Of a stretch of DNA of 63,123 bases, positions 1-8,550 are shown in pieces. Location: the NCBI RefSeq assembly GCF_018613325.1, contig NZ_JAGGQJ010000030.1:1-63123 (forward strand), given 5' to 3'. This DNA comes from Bacillus sp. ISL-34. Lineage in GTDB: Bacteria > Bacillota > Bacilli > Bacillales > DSM-1321. Each line of letters opens with the position of its first letter. The stretch's first letter is position 1. The translations under genes were made by a program, and so were the position numbers. Under the pieces are notes generated by a model, which saw only the letters and a program-made list of their open reading frames with translations, was not told the DNA's origin and searched no databases.

Positions 1-71
1 ACGTTCGAGGTTTTATAAACCTTCATAAAAACTGAGACAAACTTGATTTCATGGAGTTTGTCTACAGTCTG

Positions 72-104
72 AAACCCTGTGCACCATAAATGCACAGGGT
101 TTTT
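72..104 (+). terminator. Rho-independent terminator of a gene left of the window
   Basis: A perfect stem, AAACCCTGTGCA paired with TGCACAGGGTTT around a short loop, is followed by a T run. It would end a plus-strand transcript that starts outside the window. Confidence 0.8.
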
Positions 105-134
105 CATATTTTCAAAATTAAGGAAAACTTTCAG

Positions 135-163
135 TTGACACTATTGCTTCCACCTCTTATAAT
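135..163 (+). promoter_or_regulatory. Sigma-A promoter of the yceI-family gene
   Basis: TTGACA (135-140) and TATAAT (158-163) are both perfect consensus and are separated by 17 bases. The start codon at 231 follows an untranslated leader of about 60 bases. This predicts strong vegetative expression. Confidence 0.85.
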
Positions 164-230
164 TACATTAAGTTAAGACATCTCAAATTAAAGATATATA
201 AATTCAAGATTAATAATTGGAGGAATAACC

Positions 231-764
231 ATGACAAATACAAAATGGACAGTCGACCCGACTCACAGTACTATTGAATTTTCCGTAAAACATATGATGA
301 TCGCTAAAGTAAAAGGAAGTTTTAATAAGTTCGAAGCAAGCATTCTAGCTAACCCATTGGATCTAACAACAGCAGAAATCGATTTTACCGTTGATGTGGC
401 CAGTATTGACACACGCAATGCAGACCGGGATAATCACTTGCGTTCCGCTGACTTCTTTGATGTAGAAAAAAATCCTACATTAACATTCAAATCAACAAAA
501 ATTGTGAAAACGGATGAAGATGAATACGATGTAACTGGAAATGTGACTCTTAATGGAATCACACAAGAAGAAACTTTCAACATTACCTTCGAAGGCCAAG
601 GGAAAGATCCATGGGGAAATGAAAAAGCAGGCTTTAGCGGAAAAGGGAAAGTCAAACGCAGTGATTATGGTCTAACCTATAACGCTGCATTGGAAACAGG
701 CGGCGTACTGATCGGCGATCAAATCACGCTAACCATCGAAATCGAAGTTTCTAAAGAAGCTTAA
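231..764 (+). CDS. YceI-family lipocalin-like protein
   Basis: This 177-residue protein has no signal peptide or membrane segment, so it should be cytoplasmic. It matches the YceI family (polyisoprenoid-binding-like beta barrel) from end to end: an opening W-x-V-D-P-x-H-S-x-I-E-F-x-V-K-H segment, a central D-x-x-N-x-x-R-D-x-H-L-R-S-x-x-F-F region, and a C-terminal S-x-Y-G-L-T-Y stretch. Family members bind long isoprenoid or amphipathic ligands, but the role of the Bacillus protein is not established. The ATG follows a strong GGAGG ribosome site. It is a single-gene unit with its own consensus promoter and terminator. Confidence 0.9.
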   Translation: MTNTKWTVDPTHSTIEFSVKHMMIAKVKGSFNKFEASILANPLDLTTAEIDFTVDVASIDTRNADRDNHLRSADFFDVEKNPTLTFKSTKIVKTDEDEYDVTGNVTLNGITQEETFNITFEGQGKDPWGNEKAGFSGKGKVKRSDYGLTYNAALETGGVLIGDQITLTIEIEVSKEA

Positions 765-768
765 TTAA

Positions 769-806
769 GAAAGAAGCAGCCATCCCCAGGATGGCTGCTT
801 CTTTCT
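769..806. terminator. Terminator between yceI-like gene and the convergent permease
   Basis: A long stem, AGAAAGAAGCAGCCAT paired with ATGGCTGCTTCTTTCT around a tiny loop, carries T-rich flanks on both strands. It can serve both convergent genes. Confidence 0.85.
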
Positions 807-819
807 ACATTTACCGGAT

Positions 820-1875
820 TTACGAATTCCTCGTTTTATAAAGTAAATAAATGAAGTATGGTGCCCCGATGCTCGCTGTGAAGACACCAGCCGGTATTTC
901 CAAAGGTGAGAATAGGGTCCGTCCAATCAAATCCGCCACCATAACCAGGATGCCACCAAGCAAAGCCGAAGTGGGCAGTAACACTCCAAAACTCGAACCA
1001 ACCAGCCTTCTGGCCATGTGGGGTGCCATTAATCCCACAAATCCTATTCCTCCGGCAAAAGCTGTGGAACCGCCAATCAAAGCCGTACTGATCATCAATA
1101 ATGTAAACCGCTGTTTCTGAACATGTCCCCCAAGCCCCGTTGCAAGGTCATCGCCTAGCTCCTGTAAATTAATATTTCTGGCATACAGGATGGCAATTAA
1201 CAGGAATAGAATCGTCCATGGTGCCAGTACAGCAATATTATTCCAGGTGGAGTTAGACACTGACCCCGTGATCCAAAGGTTTGCCTGGCTCGCTTGAAAA
1301 ACTGGGCCAAGAATCATCATCATCGTAGTGAGTGCCTTCATTAAAGCCATCACCCCAATCCCGATCAACACAAGCCTTATCGGGGGAACTCCATTTTTCC
1401 AGGCTAAGGAATAAACAAGTAAGGCCACCACTGTCGCCCCAATGAATGCAGCTAACGGCAGCCAATTGATGCTCACCGTCAATGAATGATTCTTATCGCT
1501 AAAAATGGCCAAGAATCCAACGACCGCTACAGTCGCTCCTCCCGTTATCCCCAAGATATCAGGCGAAGCAAGTGGATTTCGAATCATCCCTTGAAGGATT
1601 CCTCCAGCTACAGCAAGGCCCATCCCTACCAACAGGGCAACAATTATTCTAGGCAGGCGGAAAGATTGGATAATAAGCCGATCGCTCTCCGTCCCCCCTC
1701 CGATAAAGACCTGGAGGACACTTAGCGGATTTATATTCATTTCACCCACACCAGTACTGATCACAAACACTAGTGAAGTGACTAAAAATAATATGAAAAT
1801 CACGATCACAGCTTTTTTATCCACCAAGAATGATATTTTTTCATTAAATAAACGAAAGCTCTTATATGACTTCAT
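820..1875 (-). CDS. FecCD-type siderophore ABC transporter permease (second permease)
   Basis: A 351-residue, highly hydrophobic protein with about nine to ten predicted membrane spans. It carries the FecCD family hallmarks: S-F-R-L-P-R-I-I-V-A-L-L-V-G near residue 75, G-x-x-x-Q-x-x-x-R-N-P-L-A-S-P-D-I-L-G near 105, and the ATPase-contacting G-x-I-x-F-V-G-L-x-x-P-H-M-A-R near 280. Its ATG overlaps the stop of the upstream permease (ATGA), so the two are translationally coupled and probably form the heterodimeric channel. The pairing with a divergent binding protein resembles yfiZ-yfhA/yfiY (schizokinen-type hydroxamate uptake) of B. subtilis, but the substrate cannot be read from sequence. 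No ATPase gene is present here. Confidence 0.92.
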   Translation of the reverse strand: MKSYKSFRLFNEKISFLVDKKAVIVIFILFLVTSLVFVISTGVGEMNINPLSVLQVFIGGGTESDRLIIQSFRLPRIIVALLVGMGLAVAGGILQGMIRNPLASPDILGITGGATVAVVGFLAIFSDKNHSLTVSINWLPLAAFIGATVVALLVYSLAWKNGVPPIRLVLIGIGVMALMKALTTMMMILGPVFQASQANLWITGSVSNSTWNNIAVLAPWTILFLLIAILYARNINLQELGDDLATGLGGHVQKQRFTLLMISTALIGGSTAFAGGIGFVGLMAPHMARRLVGSSFGVLLPTSALLGGILVMVADLIGRTLFSPLEIPAGVFTASIGAPYFIYLLYKTRNS

Positions 1876-2876
1876 CGACCGCTGAACCCCTTTCTGGCAA
1901 TATAAATAAAGAATGGGGTTCCGATTATGGCTGTCATGACTCCAACCGGAACTTCTCGAGGCATCAGGATATACCTGGATATGACATCGGCTGCAATCAA
2001 AAGCACCGCCCCGAAAAGTCCAGAGAAGGGAATCAGCCAGCGATGATCGATGCCTACTATAGAACGGGTAAGATGCGGAACGACGATTCCTATAAAGCCA
2101 ATCGGACCGGCAACCGCCACTGATCCGCCAGCGAGCAGGATGATTGCCAGCCCCAGAACAAGCTTTAGGAAAACTATATTCAATCCAAGGCCTTTTGCAA
2201 CATCTTCACCCATGGACAACACATTCATTTTACCGGACATGATCAAGGCAAGGCCCCAACCTGTGACAAGATAAGGCAGGACGGCAACTAAATTATCCAG
2301 ACTTCTACCGGAAACGGACCCGGCAAGCCAGAATAGGACTTGCTCTAAAAGGGCCTCATTAGAAACAAGAAGACCTTGTGTAAGCGAAGCTACCATGGCC
2401 GTCATGGCTGCACCAGCCAATGTCAGCTTCATCGGTGTCAAGCCGCCGCGTCCCATGCTTCCAATCATAAATATGCTTATCGCGGCTATGGCGGCACCTA
2501 TGAAAGACAGCCATGTAAATACTTGAAGATTGCTTATCCCAAAAACGGTGACCCCAGTGACAACCGCCAATCCCGCCCCGGCGTTGACCCCGAATATATC
2601 CGGAGAGGCCAGGGGGTTTTTAGTTAGCGTTTGCATTAACACCCCCGAAATGGCCAAACTTGCACCGATAGCCGAAGCGATCAGGGCCCGCGGAAGTCTG
2701 ACTGATTGAATCACAATGTGTTCATTCGTCCCATTGAAATGGCTAAAAGCATCGATGGCCATTTTCCATGTTGTATCTGTATAACCGTATACAATGCTTG
2801 AGCACAGTAAAAACAGCAGCAAAAGAATGGTAATGAACAGCCCCATCCATTTCTGCCATGAATTTTTTAATAACAT
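1872..2876 (-). CDS. FecCD-type siderophore ABC transporter permease (first permease)
   Basis: A 334-residue FecCD permease with multiple membrane spans. It shows S-V-R-L-P-R-A-L near residue 60, L-T-K-N-P-L-A-S-P-D-I-F-G-V-N near 90, and G-P-I-G-F-I-G-I-V-V-P-H-L-T-R near 260, the last being the coupling-helix region that contacts the ATPase. It is the first gene of the two-permease operon. The upstream region is shared with the divergent binding-protein gene and contains two Fur-type boxes, so iron repression of both units is expected. It must borrow an ATPase encoded elsewhere, as several Bacillus siderophore systems do with FhuC or YusV. Confidence 0.92.
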   Translation of the reverse strand: MLLKNSWQKWMGLFITILLLLFLLCSSIVYGYTDTTWKMAIDAFSHFNGTNEHIVIQSVRLPRALIASAIGASLAISGVLMQTLTKNPLASPDIFGVNAGAGLAVVTGVTVFGISNLQVFTWLSFIGAAIAAISIFMIGSMGRGGLTPMKLTLAGAAMTAMVASLTQGLLVSNEALLEQVLFWLAGSVSGRSLDNLVAVLPYLVTGWGLALIMSGKMNVLSMGEDVAKGLGLNIVFLKLVLGLAIILLAGGSVAVAGPIGFIGIVVPHLTRSIVGIDHRWLIPFSGLFGAVLLIAADVISRYILMPREVPVGVMTAIIGTPFFIYIARKGFSGR

Positions 2877-2948
2877 ATCCAGTTACCTTTCCAATCACGT
2901 TTGTATAGTAATATTTTACTGGTGTTAACAGGATTATGTCAACGAATT

Positions 2949-2967
2949 TGAGAATCATTTTCAATTA
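2949..2967. promoter_or_regulatory. Fur box proximal to the permease operon
   Basis: TGAGAATCATTTTCAATTA resembles the 19-bp Fur inverted repeat (GATAATGATTATCATTATC). It sits between the divergent permease operon and the binding-protein gene, just upstream of the -35 element of the latter. Confidence 0.7.
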
Positions 2968-2971
2968 TATA

Positions 2972-3000
2972 TTGACAGAAAAGTATATTCATTTTATGAT
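2972..3000 (+). promoter_or_regulatory. Sigma-A promoter of the siderophore-binding lipoprotein
   Basis: TTGACA (2972-2977) and TATGAT (2995-3000) have a 17-base spacer. The promoter is bracketed by two Fur-type boxes, which is the expected architecture for iron repression. Confidence 0.8.
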
Positions 3001-3012
3001 GATGCTGTTAAG

Positions 3013-3032
3013 TGCGAATGATTATCATTTGC
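3013..3032. promoter_or_regulatory. Fur box over the transcription start of the binding-protein gene
   Basis: TGCGAATGATTATCATTTGC contains the core AATGATTATCATT, a near-perfect Fur palindrome. It lies immediately downstream of the -10 element, so bound Fur would block initiation. Confidence 0.85.
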
Positions 3033-3056
3033 TGAAAAATTGGGAGGGATACATAG

Positions 3057-4046
3057 ATGTTTAGATTCAAGTCATTATTAACGATTTTTACAATATTTGC
3101 AGTCTTCCTTCTAGCAGCTTGCGGGAATTCGGATGAGAAAGCCGATGGAAATAAAGCTGAAGACAAGAAAGAAGAGAAAAGCTACACAATTGAGCATGCC
3201 ATGGGCACTGCAGAGTTGAAAGAAACTCCTAAAAGAGTGGTCGTTCTAACAAATGAAGGCACTGAAGCATTGCTTGCTTTAGGAATTAAACCTGTTGGTG
3301 CCGTTCAATCATGGCTTGGTGAGCCTTGGTACGACCATATTAAAGATGATATGGATGGGGTAGAAGTTGTTGGTGTAGAACATGAAGTTAACTTAGAAAA
3401 AATCGCATCACTGAAGCCTGACTTGATTATCGGAAGCAAGATACGCCAAGAAGCTGTTTATGATAAATTAAATGCGATTGCCCCTACCGTTTTCTCTGAA
3501 ACGCTAAGAGGAGATTGGAAAGAAAACTTTAAACTATATGCAAAAGCCTTGAACCTTGAAGAAAAAGGTAACGATGTAATTGCAGAATTCGATAAAAACA
3601 CAGAAGATCTTAAAGCTAAATTGGGTGATAAAGTAAATCAAGAAGTTTCCATTGTCCGTTTCATGGCTGGAACTACTCGTATTTATTACACTGATTCATT
3701 CTCTGGAGTGATTTTCGATCAATTAGGATTTAAACGTGCAGAACAACAGAAGGAACTTTTCACTGCAGATAATAAATTAGGCAACCTTGCCATCGAGGTT
3801 GGGAAAGAAGTCATCCCTAAAATGGATGGAGATATTCTCTTCTACTTCACTTACGCTCCTGAAGGGGACAAACAAGCCCTAAGCACAGCAAAAGAATGGA
3901 CGAATGATCCACTTTGGAAAAACCTTGATGCAGTCAAAAATGGAAATGCCCATGAGGTTAGCGACGCAACATGGAATACAGCTGGCGGAGTAATTGCAGC
4001 TAATAAAATGCTGGAAGATATAGAAAAGATCATGCTTGAAAAGTAA
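3057..4046 (+). CDS. Iron-siderophore ABC transporter substrate-binding lipoprotein
   Basis: A 329-residue periplasmic-binding-protein-like lipoprotein. Residues 1-21 form a lipoprotein signal ending in the lipobox L-L-A-A-C, so Cys21 should be lipidated and anchored outside the membrane. The body is the class III (FhuD/BtuF) fold, with P-K-R-V-V-V-L near residue 60, L-K-P-D-L-I-I-G near 125, and a long connecting helix in the middle. It is divergent from the two permeases and should deliver ferric siderophore to them. The YfiY (schizokinen/arthrobactin) family is the closest relative I would guess. Start: ATG after GGGAGGG. Confidence 0.92.
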   Translation: MFRFKSLLTIFTIFAVFLLAACGNSDEKADGNKAEDKKEEKSYTIEHAMGTAELKETPKRVVVLTNEGTEALLALGIKPVGAVQSWLGEPWYDHIKDDMDGVEVVGVEHEVNLEKIASLKPDLIIGSKIRQEAVYDKLNAIAPTVFSETLRGDWKENFKLYAKALNLEEKGNDVIAEFDKNTEDLKAKLGDKVNQEVSIVRFMAGTTRIYYTDSFSGVIFDQLGFKRAEQQKELFTADNKLGNLAIEVGKEVIPKMDGDILFYFTYAPEGDKQALSTAKEWTNDPLWKNLDAVKNGNAHEVSDATWNTAGGVIAANKMLEDIEKIMLEK

Positions 4047-4062
4047 TAACACGTTTCTATTG

Positions 4063-4104
4063 AAAAAGGCCTTTCTCGATATAATTCGAGAAAGGCTTTT
4101 TATT
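4063..4104. terminator. Bidirectional terminator between the binding protein and minJ
   Basis: AAAAAGGCCTTTCTCG pairs with CGAGAAAGGCTTTTT around a short loop. T tracts on both strands suit the convergent genes on either side. Confidence 0.85.
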
Positions 4105-4120
4105 CTATATTAATGTGTCA

Positions 4121-5314
4121 TTAACCCACTTGTCCGCTTTCCTTCAATTGATCGTCAACGAACAAGATGCCCAATTCATAATGCTCCCCGTCAAAAAGAG
4201 CTCTTTGCACAAAACGAATCTGTTCATTATTATCGATGACTTCAAGCTTGCAATGTGCCCGGTTTATTTGGAGCGCCCTGTATAACTCTTCTTCTTCCCT
4301 GACGACGACCCCATTTATTTTCGAAATGACCTCGCCTTTTAGCAACCCCATTTTATCTGCCGGAGATTGAGGGATAACGCCTAAGATCTGGACACCGAGC
4401 TTACTTTTCGAAAAATAAAAAGGAAGCTTTTGATCCATTGCCTTTTGGGAGTAATGCAGGAATTCACGACCCAAGATTGCTAAAACGGCCGTTATGATTG
4501 CCAATGGGGGGTACCAGTAACCAACTGCCGCCAATATTGTAATCACAATTCCCAATGCCCCTACCTTTTTGCCTTGCGCCTTAATTGCCAATTCCGGGAG
4601 CGTCCCATGAACTTTTTGCTTAAAGCCGATTAAAATGGGCAGTACGATCGGCGACAGGGACATGTCCCCGATTGAAAAAACCGGGTACCATTCGAAAGGT
4701 ACTGGAAGTTGTCCTCCAGGAACCATAACGAACATGGGAATTAGCCAGATTCGCTGTGAAACATACACACCTATCGGCTGCCCCCTCTTGGATACCTCCA
4801 ACTGAGGAGAGACGTTTTTACTACCGTTGCCAACAATCAAAAACCCTTCAGCAATCAGTAATAACCCTATTAAAATGACAAGTGTCGGATATACGGACCG
4901 ATCGAGCTGATTAAAGGCATCCTGAAATAACGTAAGCTTGATATCTCTATCATATAAAAAGAAAAGGATAAAGAAGGTGAGCCCCACTGTATAAACGGGG
5001 GAAACAAACCTCCTTTTCATGGTTAGCATGGACAAAATCGTAACCACTGCCATGATGAACAGCGACGCCATGGGAATGGCGAGTCCAGTAGCCAGCGTAA
5101 GGAATGAGAGGATCAATCCCCATATCAATCCTTGGGGTAACATGGAACGCAGCTCCATGGAAAAACTGTAGATCTTCGTATTAAAATCATGGCGTTCCCG
5201 TTTAACGCGAAGATAGCCGATGAATAAACAATAGGCAATCGAAACATAAAGCAAAGGATGAAGGAAGAGTTTTCCTAATCCCATTAAGCATGCTATCAGC
5301 CAATCCGTTGTCAA
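4121..5314 (-). CDS. minJ: MinJ, PDZ-domain topological factor for division-site selection
   Basis: In B. subtilis MinJ is a polytopic membrane protein that links DivIVA to MinD/MinC at poles and septa. Here the N-terminal two thirds contain about six to eight hydrophobic spans. The last ~100 residues form a PDZ domain (L-G-V-Q-I-L-G-V-I-P-Q-S-P-A-D-K-M-G-L-L-K-G-E-V-I read in pieces, near residue 305-335). I place the start at the TTG at 5314, preceded by GGTGG. This gives 397 residues, the B. subtilis length, and an N-terminus M-T-T-D-W-L-I-A-C-L-M-G-L-G-K like the family. A longer in-frame TTG exists at 5344. The position next to ctpB matches B. subtilis. Confidence 0.85.
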   Translation of the reverse strand: MTTDWLIACLMGLGKLFLHPLLYVSIAYCLFIGYLRVKRERHDFNTKIYSFSMELRSMLPQGLIWGLILSFLTLATGLAIPMASLFIMAVVTILSMLTMKRRFVSPVYTVGLTFFILFFLYDRDIKLTLFQDAFNQLDRSVYPTLVILIGLLLIAEGFLIVGNGSKNVSPQLEVSKRGQPIGVYVSQRIWLIPMFVMVPGGQLPVPFEWYPVFSIGDMSLSPIVLPILIGFKQKVHGTLPELAIKAQGKKVGALGIVITILAAVGYWYPPLAIITAVLAILGREFLHYSQKAMDQKLPFYFSKSKLGVQILGVIPQSPADKMGLLKGEVISKINGVVVREEEELYRALQINRAHCKLEVIDNNEQIRFVQRALFDGEHYELGILFVDDQLKESGQVG

Positions 5315-5527
5315 TTTCTTTCCACCATCCTCAAAAGTAATCAAAATTTTGTCAAATTTCGTTCTGGTCAGTTACCTCCTATTCTATCAAAAATGTAGCC
5401 TCCATGCCTATTAAGATGCAGAAAAAGTAGCTTTATCTTAAGTTTTCCCTATACTGCCTCCATGTTCGCAGGCGGGGCTCGATTAAATGCAAAAGAGGCA
5501 CCGCCCCAAGGGAACGATGCCATCAAG

Positions 5528-6952
5528 TTATTTCACTAAATAATTCAAAGCCGTACGTAACTGAATATCATTATCTTCATCCTGGATCTTTTCCAGAATG
5601 GCGGATTCCAGATGTGCTGCGGTTTTAGCGTCCAGCTTACCAGTCACTTCCAGGCCAAATTGTTTTTGGAATGCCTTTACTGCGATTTCTGTACTCCAAT
5701 CATAATATCCATCCTCACGGCCCGGTTCAAATCCAAGTCCTTTCAGAATGCTTTGGGCATACTGGATTTGTTCATCATTCATATCCCGCTGCATCACCTT
5801 CTCAATGGCCAGCTGATGTGCATCAAAATACTCCGGTTGTTTCACTTTGATTGTCGGTTCGATCCCTTTTTTATGGATCCAGTTCCCTGAAGGCGTCAGC
5901 CACTTATATAACGTAAGTTTAATCTTACTGCCATCACCCATTGGTACAGCTTGCTGTACTGTGCCTTTCCCGAAGGTCTTCTCGCCAACCAATGGATACC
6001 CTCCGGCCTCTTTCATCGCTCCGGCCAGGATTTCCGAGGCTGAGGCGCTGCCTTTATCCGTCAAGACGGCAATGGGATAACTTTTCGCTTTCTTAAGGCT
6101 AGTAAAAAACGATTGTGTTTCCCCCGTTCTTTCTGCGATTTGCAAATAGGGCTTGTCTTTTGTGATAAACTCGCCAAGAATCGTTTCAACACTAGAAAGA
6201 AGGCCACCTGGATTGCCGCGTACATCTATGACCAAGCCCTTGATATCATTCTTTTCCAACTCTTTCATCTGCTTTTTGAAATCAGACGCAGTATTTTCCG
6301 AGAATGTGGTCAACTCGATATAACCGATTTGTTCTCCGGCAACTTCCTTAATTGATGAAAATACGGTATCCAACGGAATTTCGGCACGCACCATATTGAA
6401 TTCAAGTGGATTGTCCACCCCTGCCCGCTTTATTTCCATTTTGACGGGAGACCCTTTTTTGCCGCGGATTTTCAGGCGTGTTTCATACAGATCCAAACCT
6501 TCTACACTTTCACCATTCACCTTAAGGATTTGATCTTTCGGCTTTAATCCAGCTTTTTCAGCAGGCGAATCTTTGTAAGGAGAAACAATTATGACCTTAC
6601 CATCTTCCATTCCGATTTCAGTCCCGATCCCTTCAAAAGAGGAGTCCAGGGTTTCATTGAATTGCTTGGCGGTCTCCTTGTCCATATATACGGAATAAGG
6701 ATCTTTCAGCGCTGACAGCATGCCTTGGATGGCACCCTCCACCAGGTTGGAGCCGTCCACCTGTTCTACATACTGACTTACGATCAAACCGTAAGCTTGT
6801 TCCACTTTTGCCCATTCCTTATCCTTCGTTATTTCTTGGCTTTCATCCTTTGCTTCATTCTTAGCCGGGAGGGTTGTCCAATATATGCCCCCCACTGCTC
6901 CAATGGCTAGTGACATGATGATTACTAGAGGAAGTACCCATTTTTTGACCAT
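5528..6952 (-). CDS. ctpB: CtpB, carboxy-terminal processing serine protease (S41)
   Basis: A secreted, membrane-anchored S41 peptidase. In order it has an uncleaved N-terminal membrane anchor, a PDZ domain (about residues 90-165), the protease core, and a C-terminal peptidoglycan-binding-like domain (about 390-450, F-E-P-G-R-E-D-G-Y-Y-D). The catalytic serine lies in G-S-A-S-A-S-E-I-L-A-G-A and the lysine in E-K-T-F-G-K-G-T-V-Q. In B. subtilis CtpB cleaves SpoIVFA to activate pro-sigma-K processing during sporulation. The longer open frame reaches 7036, but GGGGAT precedes the ATG at 6952, which starts directly at the membrane anchor and gives 474 residues. Confidence 0.9.
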   Translation of the reverse strand: MVKKWVLPLVIIMSLAIGAVGGIYWTTLPAKNEAKDESQEITKDKEWAKVEQAYGLIVSQYVEQVDGSNLVEGAIQGMLSALKDPYSVYMDKETAKQFNETLDSSFEGIGTEIGMEDGKVIIVSPYKDSPAEKAGLKPKDQILKVNGESVEGLDLYETRLKIRGKKGSPVKMEIKRAGVDNPLEFNMVRAEIPLDTVFSSIKEVAGEQIGYIELTTFSENTASDFKKQMKELEKNDIKGLVIDVRGNPGGLLSSVETILGEFITKDKPYLQIAERTGETQSFFTSLKKAKSYPIAVLTDKGSASASEILAGAMKEAGGYPLVGEKTFGKGTVQQAVPMGDGSKIKLTLYKWLTPSGNWIHKKGIEPTIKVKQPEYFDAHQLAIEKVMQRDMNDEQIQYAQSILKGLGFEPGREDGYYDWSTEIAVKAFQKQFGLEVTGKLDAKTAAHLESAILEKIQDEDNDIQLRTALNYLVK

Positions 6953-7091
6953 ATTTATCCCCATTTCTGACCTGATATGTATTTCACTATATGAGGCAAT
7001 TGGAAAGAATATGCTTATAGAAAATGGTGACACCACAAAAAAACAGACAAGGAATTTATCCTGGTCTGTTTTTCCGTTGATATATTGGGTA

Positions 7092-8462
7092 TTAATTAGG
7101 TATATAGTTTAATGGATTAACAGCATTTGACTTGCTATAATTCCATGGGCCTTTATGTAGCTCAAAGTGTAAATGCTGACCGTAGGAATGTCCTGTGTTA
7201 CCCATGAGGCCGATTTGTTGACCTTTGGCGACTACAGCACCTTCGCTTGCTTGTCTGGAACTTAAATGTGCATACACAGTAGTCCATTGCTGACCGCCGA
7301 TCGAATGGGTAACGAAGATGACGTTACCGTATGAACTTGAGAAGTAAGAACGGCTTACGACTCCGTCGGCAGCAGCCACAATTGGAACCGTCCCACTAGC
7401 GGCGATATCGATGCCGGCATGCTGTTTATTCCAACGTTCACCCATTGTTGAAGATACATATCCTGCACTTGGTCTAGTGAAAGTACCCGATGATACAGCT
7501 GGCGCTTGACTTACATTAGACGAAACGTGTGAAGATGATGATGAACTGTTGCTTTTTGCACTATATCCTGAAGAAGTGGATTGTTTTTTTGATTCGGATG
7601 CTTGTGATGCTGCTTGTGCAGCTTCTTGCTCTGCACGTTTTTTCGCTTCGGCTGCCGCCTTTTTACGGGCTGCTTCCAATTCCGCAAGACGTTGATGCTC
7701 TAAGTTGATGGCCGATTTGATCGCCTTTTCTTGAGCGGCAAGATTCGCTTTTTCTTCCTCTAGACCCATCTTCTCATGTTCATGCTTTTCAGTTTGTTGC
7801 TTTAATTTTTTAACTAAAGCATCCTTTTCTTGCTTCTGCTGTTTTTGTTGCTTTTGAATTTCCAATAGTTCAGCTTTTGCCACTTCTAAACTGGCAAGCT
7901 TCGTTTCAACGGCTTTTTGCTTTTCTTCCAGCTCTTTTTTATCCAGCTCATGCTGCTTTAAGATATCGCGGTCCGCTTCAGCGATTGTCGCTACAGCTCC
8001 GACACGGTCAACTAAATCTCCAAAACTGGATGATCCGAATAATACTTCAAGGTAGTTCACGTCCCCGCCAGTCTCCTGAAAAGAAAGTGCCCTTTCCTTC
8101 AATACTTCATTACGTTTGGCGATCCGCTCTTTTAATACTTTAATCTCTTCTTTCAATGCCTCGATTTCTTTTTTCGTTTGTGTAATTTCAGCATTTTTAG
8201 CATCGATTTTTTTTGCGGACTCTGCAATTTTCGCTTCAATGGCAGCGATTTGATCTTCTGCTGTCATTTGCTTATCCTGCAGGTTATCGATTTTCTTTTC
8301 CGTTTCGGAAATATTCGATTCAACACCCGAACGTTTATCCTGGATGGACTCTTTCTGTTTTTCTAAATCCGAAATCGACTCAGCATAAACCGAAGGTGCC
8401 GCTAGAATGCTTCCCAACCCGATCATGATGGAGGCATTCATGGCAATGATATTTTTTTTCAC
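7092..8462 (-). CDS. EnvC/PcsB-like murein hydrolase: coiled coil plus LytM (M23) peptidase
   Basis: A 456-residue exported protein. A signal peptide ending near residue 28 (V-Y-A-E) is followed by about 230 residues of charged coiled coil, a Ser/Ala-rich linker (about 280-330), and a C-terminal M23 domain. The zinc-binding motifs H-A-G-I-D (H-x(3)-D) and H-L-H-F-E-L-H are intact, so the peptidase should be active, unlike degenerate EnvC. It is the next gene after ftsEX on the same strand, so FtsEX is the likely gating ABC complex for this hydrolase, as for PcsB in streptococci and CwlO in B. subtilis. Start: GTG at 8462 after AAAGGGG. Confidence 0.88.
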   Translation of the reverse strand: MKKNIIAMNASIMIGLGSILAAPSVYAESISDLEKQKESIQDKRSGVESNISETEKKIDNLQDKQMTAEDQIAAIEAKIAESAKKIDAKNAEITQTKKEIEALKEEIKVLKERIAKRNEVLKERALSFQETGGDVNYLEVLFGSSSFGDLVDRVGAVATIAEADRDILKQHELDKKELEEKQKAVETKLASLEVAKAELLEIQKQQKQQKQEKDALVKKLKQQTEKHEHEKMGLEEEKANLAAQEKAIKSAINLEHQRLAELEAARKKAAAEAKKRAEQEAAQAASQASESKKQSTSSGYSAKSNSSSSSSHVSSNVSQAPAVSSGTFTRPSAGYVSSTMGERWNKQHAGIDIAASGTVPIVAAADGVVSRSYFSSSYGNVIFVTHSIGGQQWTTVYAHLSSRQASEGAVVAKGQQIGLMGNTGHSYGQHLHFELHKGPWNYSKSNAVNPLNYIPN

Positions 8463-8550
8463 GTTTCATTTCCCCTTTCAATCCCGTTACATCCGTACCT
8501 TGTAACGTCTCTCTATCTGGCTTCTTTTGGCTTTCGAGTAAACAACACTT

